57,925 nucleotides of DNA from a virus. The position numbers were made by a program, and so were the translations under genes. The stretch spans positions 1 to 57,925 of IMG/VR virus record IMGVR_UViG_3300009160_000051; one strand, given 5' to 3'. Below the pieces are notes generated by a model, which ran no database searches, was not told the origin of the DNA, and saw only the letters and a program-made list of their open reading frames with translations. Of this stretch, positions 8,992 through 18,210 are shown piece by piece. Numbering within the stretch: the stretch's first letter is position 1; each line of letters starts with the position of its first letter.

Positions 8992-10062
8992 TTAAGCTGC
9001 GTTGTAACGGGCAACAGCGATTGCTTCTGGACGAAGAATCTTGCGACCATACAAGTGCATACCACGTACAATGTCAGCGAAGCTGTCTGGATCACGATAG
9101 CTTTCTGTCTTGGTGATTTGTTGAGCAGATGCAACAGCAGCATCTTGACCTGCAACGATAATACCGTAGTTAGAGGACTGAGCAGAAGAACCAGCTGTAC
9201 CGGGACCAGTACCAACTTTAGGTAGGTTGTTAGAAACGTATACACGGAAACCATGTAAGTTGTTCAAAATCAAACCATTCTGCAAGCCAGATCCACCGAA
9301 GTCACCATTCAATAAACGGCTATCTTCATCTTTCAACAACTCGATAAATACTGGATCAAGAACAATCCAACGACCTTGTGAGTCAACTAACTGTGTATCC
9401 AACAAGCGACCCATACGAGCAATCACTTGCAATGGAGATACAGTAGCTGTTGGCAATGCTGTTGCACCGGGAAGGCGTGGAGCCAAAGGAATAGAATCAC
9501 CTGTGGAACCAGCAGATGTCAATTGACCAAAAGATGGACGGCTTAACTTCATTGTGGACAACAACTCATCTGAACCAGCTTCTGTCAAAGCCTTAGTACC
9601 GGGGTAAGTAGTACGGACTGTGTCAGACTGAACGTGCTTAGCAGACTGGCTGTAGCCAGAGAGGTAACCCAAAACGTCTTGGTCATACTGGTCACGCAAG
9701 CGATAAGCTGCACGATCAGAAGCCATGCTCATGAAGTTAACGTGGCTATGGGCTGCTTCGATATCGTCAATCTTGAATGCGAAGTAGTTAGCTTGGTCAA
9801 CAGTCAATGTGAAGTCTTCGTCATTCAGGTCTTGTGCAGTGATTTGTGTACCACGAGCATATGACTGAACTGAAACTTCTGGCTCTTTGATGATCTTTAC
9901 AGAGTCACCCATGTTAGCGATCTCACCGAAGTAGTCGCTGTTAGTGATAGCTTCAACAGTAGAAGCTTTACGGAATGCAAGTTGTACTTGCTTGGAATAG
10001 ATTACTGGGCTAAAATTACCATTAGGTAAATTGCCGTAACCTGCTGCTGATGAAAATGCCAT
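8992..10062 (-). CDS. Major capsid protein (356 aa)
   Basis: Has the sequence layout of the HK97-fold coat protein of T7-like and P22-like podoviruses: N-terminal VIYSKQVQLAFRKAS, the GDSVKIIKEPEVSV strand pair, LTVDQANYFAFKIDDIE (spine helix/P-domain), RDQYDQDVLGYLSG, then WIVLDPVFIELLKD and GFRVYVSNNLP (A-domain). About 356 residues is the usual size. It follows the scaffold gene but has its own promoter and a ~270-base leader. The start has a clear AGGAGAA ribosome site. Confidence 0.92.
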   Translation of the reverse strand: MAFSSAAGYGNLPNGNFSPVIYSKQVQLAFRKASTVEAITNSDYFGEIANMGDSVKIIKEPEVSVQSYARGTQITAQDLNDEDFTLTVDQANYFAFKIDDIEAAHSHVNFMSMASDRAAYRLRDQYDQDVLGYLSGYSQSAKHVQSDTVRTTYPGTKALTEAGSDELLSTMKLSRPSFGQLTSAGSTGDSIPLAPRLPGATALPTATVSPLQVIARMGRLLDTQLVDSQGRWIVLDPVFIELLKDEDSRLLNGDFGGSGLQNGLILNNLHGFRVYVSNNLPKVGTGPGTAGSSAQSSNYGIIVAGQDAAVASAQQITKTESYRDPDSFADIVRGMHLYGRKILRPEAIAVARYNAA

Positions 10063-10368
10063 TTTAGATTTCTCCTAAATTGAATGAATGTATTGCTACA
10101 AAATACGCTTACATATATTCATGGAGCCTCGTCTATTAGGTGCATATAACTTAGAGTTCTAGATCCGCTAAGGTATATGGGCTAACGCTGTAGGGTAGTC
10201 CGTTGAAATACAATGCTGCGTTATACATACTACTAAGGTTTGTGCCTGACTTAGATGGTTGGCTTAGCTAAAGCGGCATCATTAGGCGATTTAAGAAGGG
10301 CAAGTAAGCGTAGGCTTACCTGTCCCTTTGTACTACAGTTATAAACTAAAACTTCTATTTGTCAAGAC
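10063..10368 (-). other. Structured leader of the capsid gene
   Basis: A 306-base gap without a gene, in an arm where genes otherwise overlap. It holds a promoter at its upstream end and then several inverted repeats on the minus strand: an interrupted hairpin (AAGGG and GTAAGC pairing with GCTTAC and CCCTT, 10296-10328) and a 12-bp stem with one mismatch (CATATAACTTAG / CTAAGGTATATG, 10143-10154 with 10168-10179). The hairpin at 10296-10328 has no T-run, so it is more likely a processing or stability element than a terminator. No tRNA-type T-arm is present. Confidence 0.6.
10338..10365 (-). promoter_or_regulatory. Sigma70-like promoter for the capsid gene
   Basis: Minus-strand TTGACA (10365-10360), 16-base spacer, TATAAC (10343-10338). 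The -35 box is perfect and the -10 box matches five of six. It lies immediately after the scaffold stop codon and points at the capsid gene, giving extra capsid mRNA beyond read-through. Confidence 0.7.
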
Positions 10369-11256
10369 TTATCTGGCAGAACCAGATTTGTCATAAATAA
10401 ACTTACCTGACTGAATAGCAGCTACAATAGCCTCTTGGTACTTCTCGTATTCTGCTGAAGACATGCGTTCTACGTCAGATTCACGGAAAGTACCCTGTGC
10501 ATCTGAGGCATCAAAGCCTGTACGCTTAGCTCCCTTGATTTCCTTGGCAGCTTCTTTATCGTCAGACTTCTTAGCCTTCTTAGTACCGATACCCTTGTCT
10601 GCTTTATACAGATCAATGGCACGAGCAGCTGATACGGCATCTGCTTCATTAGCATATAGGGCATCCTGAATCCACTTAGGCTGCTCATCTACCCAGTCAT
10701 GAAACTCAGATTGCTCACGAATCTCATCAAAGTCTGGGTGCAAACGCATTAAATCTGCTTCTGCTTTTTCCCGTAGAGTCTGAGCTTGCATCTCATCAAG
10801 CTGTTTAAAACGCTCTTCAATGGAGGCATTCTGTTCTTTAGCCTTCTTGATGGCAATTGTTTCTACAATCTTAGCCACATCAGGGAACTCTTTTGCCCAC
10901 TTGTCTAACTCTTCTTCAGAGGTAGGTAGTCTCATTTGCTTAGCTGTAGATGACTGTAGTTGTTCTTGCAGTGCATCAATCTGCTTTTGCAGATCCGTCT
11001 GTTGCTTCTGAGTGTGCCTACGTAAATCTCCGTACCGCTTCTTAAAGCTTTTCTCTTCTGCACTTAGGTTAGAATCATCTTCTTCCCCTTCAGCCGTTGC
11101 TTTTTGGGCTACGTCTGTTGCCTGTGCAGCAGCAGTATTCTCTTCTGTTAACTTCTTTAATTCTTCTTCTTCTTGTTTGATCCGAGCTTCACTGGCATTA
11201 CGTGTTGCAAATCCAGACATGACTTTCTTAGGTGTTTCTACTTGTGTAAGTTCCAT
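10369..11256 (-). CDS. Capsid scaffolding protein (295 aa)
   Basis: Highly charged, helical protein with a coiled coil at about residues 70-105 (SFKKRYGDLRRHTQKQQTDL, then IDALQEQL) and a Glu/Asp-rich N-terminal third. The middle (MRLPTSEEELDKWAKEFPDV) and a lysine-rich tail region (KKAKKSDDKEAAKEIKGAK) match scaffold proteins of marine podoviruses. Position just upstream of the capsid gene in transcription order is the standard place. It would guide procapsid assembly and leave before DNA packaging. Confidence 0.85.
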   Translation of the reverse strand: MELTQVETPKKVMSGFATRNASEARIKQEEEELKKLTEENTAAAQATDVAQKATAEGEEDDSNLSAEEKSFKKRYGDLRRHTQKQQTDLQKQIDALQEQLQSSTAKQMRLPTSEEELDKWAKEFPDVAKIVETIAIKKAKEQNASIEERFKQLDEMQAQTLREKAEADLMRLHPDFDEIREQSEFHDWVDEQPKWIQDALYANEADAVSAARAIDLYKADKGIGTKKAKKSDDKEAAKEIKGAKRTGFDASDAQGTFRESDVERMSSAEYEKYQEAIVAAIQSGKFIYDKSGSAR

Positions 11257-11327
11257 ACTTTCCTCGTTGTTGGGGCTAACAGTTGCCAGACTAGCTGGGG
11301 TATTAGGTAGCCATGATTAAGGGGGTA

Positions 11328-12680
11328 TTATGTTTTACGTACTGCTAGCCCCTTTCTGGCAGTAGCTTTCTTTTCTTTGGGTTTCTTGACTGTTTTACGA
11401 GGACCCATTAATGGCTTGTTACTATATTTTACCATAGTTGTAGAACTATTACCTATCAATCCACCCTCTGCTTTACCGATTGTTTCTGCTTCAGTATAGC
11501 CAGCAGGGATAGGTGCCTCTGGTTTGTTATCTTTAAATGGGATCAAGCGGCTATCACCTGTTGCATTTACAAACTTCTTAAGGTCATACTGAGATGGACT
11601 TACTGCAGTTAAGTCTACATTGGTAGTGCCCATTAAGTCACTACCATCCCCTGTGTTGCCATAGTCTATGCCTGTGTCCCCTGCATTTCTTTTCTGCCCA
11701 TACATGTTTGGATCATAGATAGGTGTTGGGAATACTTCATCAAGGATACTACTAGTAATTACTTTTGAGGCAAGCTTCTTACCTGCTTTTTCTAAGTCCG
11801 TATCTACTTGGATAGGTTTGTAGATCTCTCCCGGAGAGTAGGAGGCTGCAAGGTTTTGTGCAACAGCATCTTGACCGATACCTTGATTTGTTAATGTAGC
11901 AATATCTTGTGCTGCAAATTTATCAATTCCCTCACGAGACAGTGTGTCTGCCATCTGTGCATCACTAACTCCTCCGGACTGAGTACGTAAGCTTTCTGCC
12001 TGTGCTGCAGCGAACTCAGCATCTGCCTGAGCAGATGGAAGAGTAGGTTGACCAAAACCTAATTCACTCTTAAAAGCATCATAGCCTTGAGATACGCCTT
12101 GAGAAACACCTCCAGTAACACCGCCTACAACAGCACCTTTACCTGTGTTCTTTAGTACATCTTCAAAATTACCACCAGCAGCTACTGTTTTTGCAGCACC
12201 AGAAGCAGCACCCATAGTAGCACCCGCAGCTACAGCACCACCAAAGCCACCACCTGCAGCTTCAGAGATGCCGGGAGCAAACTGCCCACCTGCATAAGCA
12301 ATACCAAAAGAGGTTGCTATCTGTACAGGGCTACCCCCGTTAATAGCAGTATTAGCTGCAGCAATATAAGGAATGAGATAGTATTGTTGTGTAGCAATAG
12401 CAGCTACAGTAGCTACCGTACCTACGTCTACTTGTTGCAGTACCTCTTTATCAAACTTCTCACCAATATCCCCAAGAGCAGGACCGGGGTCTATCTTTGC
12501 TAGATCTTCACCTACTTGCTCTGTCCAGTTATCTGCTTTATCAAATGTATCACTTACAACATCAACAATATCAGATACTATAGGAATGCCGCCACCGCCA
12601 CCACCATACAGCTTAATCCTACCATTACCATAATGCTCAAACGCCCCCAGTGGGAGCATGCTGTCTAGGGTATATCTCAT
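11328..12680 (-). CDS. Gly/Ala-rich virion protein, possible ejection protein (450 aa)
   Basis: Begins MRYTLDSMLPLGAF, has a six-glycine run near residue 27, then a long hydrophobic Ala/Gly region (about 80-195: ATVAAIATQQYYLIPYIAAA, then GGGFGGAVAAGATMGAASGAA) that could insert in or cross a membrane. The C-terminus is strongly basic (KKPKEKKATARKGLAVRKT) and is preceded by KAEGGLIGNSS, one of the GG motifs found in several late proteins here. Family not recognised. A role in DNA ejection or as internal head protein is inferred. Confidence 0.65.
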   Translation of the reverse strand: MRYTLDSMLPLGAFEHYGNGRIKLYGGGGGGIPIVSDIVDVVSDTFDKADNWTEQVGEDLAKIDPGPALGDIGEKFDKEVLQQVDVGTVATVAAIATQQYYLIPYIAAANTAINGGSPVQIATSFGIAYAGGQFAPGISEAAGGGFGGAVAAGATMGAASGAAKTVAAGGNFEDVLKNTGKGAVVGGVTGGVSQGVSQGYDAFKSELGFGQPTLPSAQADAEFAAAQAESLRTQSGGVSDAQMADTLSREGIDKFAAQDIATLTNQGIGQDAVAQNLAASYSPGEIYKPIQVDTDLEKAGKKLASKVITSSILDEVFPTPIYDPNMYGQKRNAGDTGIDYGNTGDGSDLMGTTNVDLTAVSPSQYDLKKFVNATGDSRLIPFKDNKPEAPIPAGYTEAETIGKAEGGLIGNSSTTMVKYSNKPLMGPRKTVKKPKEKKATARKGLAVRKT

Positions 12681-14071
12681 TTACCGATCTCCATAGTCCA
12701 GTTGAATGTACCGTTATCTTCTTGCACAGACATTGGATATTGTAATTTCTTAAGCATATTTAACAAACTTTGATTTGTAGTAGTAGACTGAATGCGGGTT
12801 GTTCCTACATTTTGTAAAGTTTGAATGCCTGCTTTGATAGAGTCCTGTAATTTCTTTGGGTCATCCTTGGTAAACAGATGCACTTGCATTGTAGTTGGGT
12901 CTACTGGTACACCAACAAAGACAGTGTCAGAGAATCTAGCTACTGCAGCTTTCTTTTGAGCAGCACGAATAGCTAATGCACGTAAGAATACGTCTGGTTT
13001 ACCTTTGTATCCTTCTGCAGCTAGACTGTCAGTAACAATTGTAGAAGAAGATAAACCTTCAGTAGAAGGATGCAACAAGGTCTGGTCTATATCTATCTTT
13101 CGATTCTGCATATTCTTTGCAGTCTCTTGAATCTTAGACATCTGTTCTGGAGTTAGGGTAGGTGATTCAGTCGGAATAGCTTCAGGTGTCTGTTGCATTG
13201 CAGGAGTAGCAGGTTGTTCTACAGGAGCTTGTTCCATAGGCATTACATCACCACCTACAGCCATCTTCCTATCTTCACCTTCCATCTCACTCATAATGTC
13301 ATCTAGCTCTGATTCAAACTCAGAAGTATCTTCTTCTTCTGAACCATCTTCACCATTAGACATCTGACCCATGTCTTCCATCTGCATCAAGCCCTTCTTA
13401 GCAGCTTGTCGCATTTGCATGAGTCTCTCTAAGCCAATGTATCTTACTACGTCAGCTGGAAATACAAATTCACCTTCACTTAATTGTGCAGGTACATCAT
13501 CTCTTACTTCTTCTTTCATAGCACCGACAGGTACTTTGTTGCCACTAACAGGATCGACTGTGCCACCTTCTTGTAGCATACCGCCTTCTTTGAGCATACG
13601 TTGTGTTTGTGATCTCACTTGTCCACCTTTAGCCATGCCTGCTTGTTCTTTAGTTACGCCTTCTTCATCAGGATTCTTACCCGTCTTACGCATGTAATCT
13701 TCTTTCCATGCTGTTGGGTGATCTTTTGATTTAAGCATTTCTCCTGTCTTTGGATCAGAAGAACCCCAGTGATACTTGTTGTTATCATAAGGATCTCGTT
13801 CAGGTCTTACTCCTGCCTTCCATGCTTTTCTATAGTCGTACTCAGCAATATTTAAATCTGGTTCTTCGCCATACTCTTTTTTGTATTCTTTAAACCAGCC
13901 AGTTTCTCTGATGCCTTTTTGAAATTCTGCTTCTTCTTTACTGATTACAGCACCACCTGCCTGAAAAGTAGGCATCTTAATCATAGAAGAAGTAGGCTGC
14001 TGATGACCAATAGGTTCAGAGCTATCCAGTGTTACCTGCTGCATGTCTATCTTATTCAGCATTGACTTCAT
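12677..14071 (-). CDS. Conserved podovirus virion-module protein (464 aa)
   Basis: Residues ~55-130 contain AEYDYRKAWKAG and HPTAWKEDYMRKTGK, a block I know from proteins beside portal genes in marine phages. Residues ~190-230 contain DVPAQLSEGEFVFPAD and VRYIGLERLMQMR, another widely shared block. An acidic stretch (SEEEDTSEFESELDD) follows. GG motifs occur at FQAGGAV, MAKGGQV, LKEGGML, LQEGGTV and KMAVGGDV. Its function is not established; it is probably a head or internal protein. Overlaps both neighbours. Confidence 0.75.
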   Translation of the reverse strand: MKSMLNKIDMQQVTLDSSEPIGHQQPTSSMIKMPTFQAGGAVISKEEAEFQKGIRETGWFKEYKKEYGEEPDLNIAEYDYRKAWKAGVRPERDPYDNNKYHWGSSDPKTGEMLKSKDHPTAWKEDYMRKTGKNPDEEGVTKEQAGMAKGGQVRSQTQRMLKEGGMLQEGGTVDPVSGNKVPVGAMKEEVRDDVPAQLSEGEFVFPADVVRYIGLERLMQMRQAAKKGLMQMEDMGQMSNGEDGSEEEDTSEFESELDDIMSEMEGEDRKMAVGGDVMPMEQAPVEQPATPAMQQTPEAIPTESPTLTPEQMSKIQETAKNMQNRKIDIDQTLLHPSTEGLSSSTIVTDSLAAEGYKGKPDVFLRALAIRAAQKKAAVARFSDTVFVGVPVDPTTMQVHLFTKDDPKKLQDSIKAGIQTLQNVGTTRIQSTTTNQSLLNMLKKLQYPMSVQEDNGTFNWTMEIGK

Positions 14072-14279
14072 CCCTTAAGTACTTCAATTGACGTAGGGCA
14101 TGGATAGCCCCTTGTGCTTTATGCAATTCAACCATGTCAGCTGATTGCTCTAGCTTCTTTTGATACAGTTCAATATAAAAATCAAGGGACTCTGTGTAAG
14201 CATCCCATTGAGTCTTAGTATTTACAAACCCCTTAAGCTTGGGGAGGAACGGCTTGTTGTTGAGCTTGAGGTTGGACAT
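14052..14279 (-). CDS. Small helical protein coupled to the portal gene (75 aa)
   Basis: Starts MSNLKLNNKPFLPKLKGF and is otherwise one long helix (TQWDAYTESLDFYIELYQKK, then LHKAQGAIHALRQLKYL). The first 47 bases lie inside the end of the portal gene in another frame. Small helical proteins in this position are conserved in many podoviruses. No known activity. Confidence 0.75.
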   Translation of the reverse strand: MSNLKLNNKPFLPKLKGFVNTKTQWDAYTESLDFYIELYQKKLEQSADMVELHKAQGAIHALRQLKYLRDEVNAE

Positions 14280-16338
14280 TACCTGTGAATCCTTGTTCTT
14301 GTGGAGATGGGACTTGACCTATGCCGATGTTACCACCGCCTGTGCCTGCTGTATCTGATACACCCGGTACTGCTGGTGGACCACCTGCTGGTGCCATTGG
14401 TGCTGGAGGTTGCCCTTGTTGCATTAAAGCTGCTTGACGAGTTGCCTCATCTAAACTGTTAGTCACCTTGTCTGGATCAAGATCCATTGACTTAGCAATC
14501 TCACGAATGATGTAAGGGAACTTAGCGTATGGTGCAAGTGCAGGAGAGCTAGCTACTTGAACAAACTGCATCAAGCGTTGACTACGTACTTCATTAGCCA
14601 TCAAGCTTTCTGTACCACGAGCTTTAACTTCTAAGTCACCACGAGCATCTGGATCAAAGTCAAACTGCATGTTAAAGCTAAAGAATGCTTCACCTAGTGG
14701 ACGGAGTAAGTAGTCATCTACGTTCTTGATAACAGTCTTGATACCACCTGCAGCTGCATTCATTAGCATGCTGATACCACTGGCAGTACGACCTACTCCT
14801 GCTACACCTGTCTGACCATGTGCAAAGGAAGGCATACCTGTAGATTCATCTGCAAGTACACGAGCCTTATCAAATAACTGTAGGTTCTCTTGAGATACGT
14901 TAGGGAACTTAGTACCAAAGATAGCCTGACCGGGTGCTCCACCTTGTCTACGGAATACTTTGCCGGGGTAGACAGATAAGTCTTGACCGGGAGTTAAGTT
15001 GGTTTCATCAACTTCAAATACAAGGTTGCCAGATAAGACCGCATTATCTACCGCCATACGCATGAAACCGTTCATTAAGGTCTGGGTATCGTCCATGTTT
15101 TCTGCGATACCTATGCCAAACATAGAGTAGGGGTTTAGTTCGTAGGGGACAGCATAATACGGGATCTTAGCTGGCTTAAAGGGATTCAATACCATGCGAA
15201 GAATACGACCATTACAATACCAGATGTTGGCTTGTAACTCATCAGCAATAGCTAATTCTTTAGGGATCTTAACATCATTCTGTTCTAGTAACTCACGCTC
15301 TACTGAACCCCAGTACTCTAATACTTCAAAGCGATCAATGCCTTCGCTTACTTGGTAATCATTTAAATCATCTTCCCAGTACTTCTTAACATAAGATTCA
15401 CCACGAGAGATGACATCATCAATAACTTTACTACGGAAGAAAGGACGTTTCTTTAAAGCACGTACTTGACTACGAGACATCTTGTGTCTCTCGATAATGT
15501 ACTGTGACTCATCCATGTTAGTAGCATCAGGATCAGGATAGAAATTCCAGATACTTACATGTGATGTGGATGGTACTGTCTTGATGGTAGGGGTGTAATC
15601 ACCACCTTCATTCCAGTTAGCATACTCTTTATCAATAGCAAAAGGACCCTTCATGATACCTGTACCAAAGAGTGCCATCTCAAAAGCTGTAGATCTTAGC
15701 TGCTTACTTGCATTGCTTTCTTCAAGCTGATCTTTAATCTTCTTCTCCATCTTCTTAGCAGCAACCATAGCTGGGCTAAAGGTAGCAGAAGAAGGCGTTA
15801 GACCGGGACCTGAGTTAAGGTTATCTATGCCTGACAGTTCATCAGTAAGAGGACCTAGTCTATCTTGAAGTGTCTTGTATGTAGCACCGGGAGGTAGATC
15901 TTTACCATCGCCTTTGTATCCGTAAGGAGAAAAGTCAGGAGAAGCTTCACGAACTTTAGCTTCATTCATATCAAAGCTAACGTCTTCTTCTACACCTTCA
16001 GGTAATGTAGTAGGATCTACGCTGATAGGGAAACTGTTGTTAGAGAACAGTACATCAATAATCTGACCATAGGCAGCTAGAGTCTTAGTCTTAGTTACCT
16101 TGATAAAGACACGGCTCTTCTCTGTCTCTGTGAATTGGACATCAGGACCATACAAGCCACGATAGTTACGATAGGCACGAAGCCATCTCTCTTCATCGTT
16201 ACGTCTTGCAGTCTCAGCCTTAGTGTACTTATCCATCAATAACTGTACGATAGGACCAGCTACTGCATCCTCTTCGTTGATGTTAGACACATCACCTAAG
16301 TTAATTGACTCGTCTTCTAGGAACTTTTTTTCTATCAT
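14233..16338 (-). CDS. Portal (head-tail connector) protein (701 aa)
   Basis: Portal type: N-terminal RNDEERWLRAYRNYRGLYG, then FIKVTKTKTLAAYGQIIDVLF, IWNFYPDPDATN, FGIGIAENMDDTQTLMNG and RTASGISMLMNAA, all usual for large podovirus portals that form the DNA entry ring. The last ~65 residues are a Pro/Gln/Gly-rich disordered tail. Located between terminase and scaffold. Start has a purine-rich site upstream. Length is normal for this portal group. Confidence 0.92.
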   Translation of the reverse strand: MIEKKFLEDESINLGDVSNINEEDAVAGPIVQLLMDKYTKAETARRNDEERWLRAYRNYRGLYGPDVQFTETEKSRVFIKVTKTKTLAAYGQIIDVLFSNNSFPISVDPTTLPEGVEEDVSFDMNEAKVREASPDFSPYGYKGDGKDLPPGATYKTLQDRLGPLTDELSGIDNLNSGPGLTPSSATFSPAMVAAKKMEKKIKDQLEESNASKQLRSTAFEMALFGTGIMKGPFAIDKEYANWNEGGDYTPTIKTVPSTSHVSIWNFYPDPDATNMDESQYIIERHKMSRSQVRALKKRPFFRSKVIDDVISRGESYVKKYWEDDLNDYQVSEGIDRFEVLEYWGSVERELLEQNDVKIPKELAIADELQANIWYCNGRILRMVLNPFKPAKIPYYAVPYELNPYSMFGIGIAENMDDTQTLMNGFMRMAVDNAVLSGNLVFEVDETNLTPGQDLSVYPGKVFRRQGGAPGQAIFGTKFPNVSQENLQLFDKARVLADESTGMPSFAHGQTGVAGVGRTASGISMLMNAAAGGIKTVIKNVDDYLLRPLGEAFFSFNMQFDFDPDARGDLEVKARGTESLMANEVRSQRLMQFVQVASSPALAPYAKFPYIIREIAKSMDLDPDKVTNSLDEATRQAALMQQGQPPAPMAPAGGPPAVPGVSDTAGTGGGNIGIGQVPSPQEQGFTGNVQPQAQQQAVPPQA

Positions 16339-16347
16339 TCTTTACCT

Positions 16348-17763
16348 TCAATATCCAAATGTTGGATCAGCTACCGTTATTCCAGATTTCTGGTGCATCG
16401 GATTAAAATCAAATAAGCTACTTCTAGGTCTACTCATTATACCGTAACGCATAGCATCGTAGAGGTGATCCTCTGACTTCGTATCAATATCCTCTGGATT
16501 GTGTTTATCCAAAGGCAGGATAGGAAGTTGTGCAATTAGATTAGTACAGTTGCTAGTTATAACCAGTCTTGGCTCTTCTGTAAAGTCATCTACCTGTAAT
16601 CGTCTATGTATTTCATTCTTACCTGCTACACGACTACCAGCACTACGGTCTGATGGTCGCCATCTACACCCTTGCATGATCATTTGCTCTGCAAGTGATG
16701 GACCTGTATCACCACGCTTGTGCCAACAGGAACTATCCAGTACACCATAGCGAATAGTCCCATCATTCTGCTCAGCTTCTAGTACTTTTACTGCTAAATC
16801 CTTGGCAAGTACCTTACTAACGTACAATTCCCTGTAGATTACCAGCTGTTCGCTAGGACTTACAGCAAACCAGACAACGGCTGAGTAAGAACCGTAACCA
16901 TAGTCACACGCTCTGAACTTAACCCAGTTTTTAGGTATGTCCATCGGGTCAATAACATGAATCTGACGGTTAAACTCTGGAAAAGCTGCACCTTCTGATA
17001 CATCCCAGTTACCTTCCAACAATTGCTTACGTTGATGCTCTGGTAAAGAGAGAAGCATCGTCTCATAATCACCCTGATCAGCAAGATACGGGTTATCTGT
17101 CAGCATTGCAGGTATAAACCTACGCTTAAACAGGGGTTGACCATCCTTACTATGACCTTTAGGGTAGGCTAATGTTTGCCCTGTCTCAATATCTGTAGCC
17201 CAAAACGCTTTTCCTGCAGGTGATGGGTCAATAAACATCTTTTTAACCCATGCATGACCCGGTCCACCGGGGTTAGTTGTAGCTCTCATGAAGATTGGTA
17301 GGTCTGGAGCAGTACTACGTAGACGAGAACGCATATAGTTCCACGCAAATGGGGTAGACCACTGCGTTAACTCGTCAAATCCTACCCAACTAAACGCTAA
17401 ACCTTGGTATCTGAGTACGTCTTCGTCTCTATCAAGGTATGAAAACCACAATCTAGCCCCACTTGGAGCTACCCACTGCATCTTTCTTTCTGACCACTTG
17501 ATACCCGGATAGATCTTCGGGTACATTTCCTGTGATTTCCAGATTAATTCTCGAAGTTCTTCAGTAGTATGACGTAACAGAAGACCGCTAAAAGCATTAT
17601 GCCCCATATATCGTAGGGGGTCAGCAAGCATAGCATAAGATTTTCCTCCTCCTGCTGCACCTCCGTACAATACTTCACGTTCTGGTGCTGCTAAAAAGTA
17701 AGTCTGTGGTCCTACATTCGGTTTAAAGATAATGTTCTGACCTTCTAAGTCAGTAATATGCAT
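16348..17763 (-). CDS. terL: Terminase large subunit (471 aa)
   Basis: ATP-driven DNA packaging motor and nuclease. Walker A GGAAGGGKS at residues 34-42, Walker B WVGFDE (Asp130-Glu131), the TTNPGGPGHAWVKK coupling segment, and a C-terminal RNase H-type nuclease beginning RACDYGYGS. The frame stays open to an ATG at 17922 (524 aa), but that would overlap the previous gene by 146 bases with a low-complexity extension. I chose the ATG at 17763 because it follows the previous stop and has a GAAGAAGAAGAGA ribosome site. Confidence 0.93.
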   Translation of the reverse strand: MHITDLEGQNIIFKPNVGPQTYFLAAPEREVLYGGAAGGGKSYAMLADPLRYMGHNAFSGLLLRHTTEELRELIWKSQEMYPKIYPGIKWSERKMQWVAPSGARLWFSYLDRDEDVLRYQGLAFSWVGFDELTQWSTPFAWNYMRSRLRSTAPDLPIFMRATTNPGGPGHAWVKKMFIDPSPAGKAFWATDIETGQTLAYPKGHSKDGQPLFKRRFIPAMLTDNPYLADQGDYETMLLSLPEHQRKQLLEGNWDVSEGAAFPEFNRQIHVIDPMDIPKNWVKFRACDYGYGSYSAVVWFAVSPSEQLVIYRELYVSKVLAKDLAVKVLEAEQNDGTIRYGVLDSSCWHKRGDTGPSLAEQMIMQGCRWRPSDRSAGSRVAGKNEIHRRLQVDDFTEEPRLVITSNCTNLIAQLPILPLDKHNPEDIDTKSEDHLYDAMRYGIMSRPRSSLFDFNPMHQKSGITVADPTFGY

Positions 17764-17776
17764 TATCTCTTCTTCT

Positions 17777-18208
17777 TCACTTGACTGCATCAGCTGTATC
17801 GGTGCTGGTGTCTCTTTTACTTCCGAGTCTTTGTTCGAGCTTCTCCGCTTCTTCAATCGCTTTTTTGTACCTTGTAGCCCATCCTCTGAGCGTAGAAGCT
17901 TTTGTCTTGTTTCGCTGCTCATTTTTTATTCTTTTTAGTAATCCAGCGTGTGATATCTCTCTGCCTGTTATCTTGGTTAACCATGCTGCCACTTGCCTAG
18001 ACGGATATTGCTTTAAGTATTTCTTTGCTTGCTCTAGTGATTCTAATTCCAAAGGAATGGGATCTAACATTGTCTCATCTGTCTCGGATACTTTGTACCC
18101 AAAAGGTACCCATATCTTAGCAATCCTTGGGATTGAAACATATTCCCCAGTACTCTTAGCTTCTTCAGGCTGGGGTAGTATCCACTTTCCAACCGCAGCA
18201 CGTACCAT
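17777..18208 (-). CDS. Protein between small and large terminase genes (143 aa)
   Basis: Basic, mostly helical. It has an IPRIAKIWVPFGYKV segment and a QVAAWLTKITGREISHAGLL segment that reads like a helix-turn-helix (resolvase/terS-type), followed by a lysine/arginine-rich coiled coil (RYKKAIEEAEKLEQRLGSK). DNA binding in packaging is plausible: it could be part of, or a partner of, the small terminase. Family not recognised with certainty. Confidence 0.65.
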   Translation of the reverse strand: MVRAAVGKWILPQPEEAKSTGEYVSIPRIAKIWVPFGYKVSETDETMLDPIPLELESLEQAKKYLKQYPSRQVAAWLTKITGREISHAGLLKRIKNEQRNKTKASTLRGWATRYKKAIEEAEKLEQRLGSKRDTSTDTADAVK

Positions 18209-18210
18209 AG

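Noticed and set aside
8949-9254. Leftward frame overlapping the end of the capsid gene
   Set aside because: Leu/Val/Thr-rich translation is a frame shadow of the capsid gene, without its own ribosome site.
10063-10368. Possible tRNA in the capsid leader
   Set aside because: No T-arm of the GTTCRA type at the right distance and no acceptor stem pairing; only hairpins are seen.
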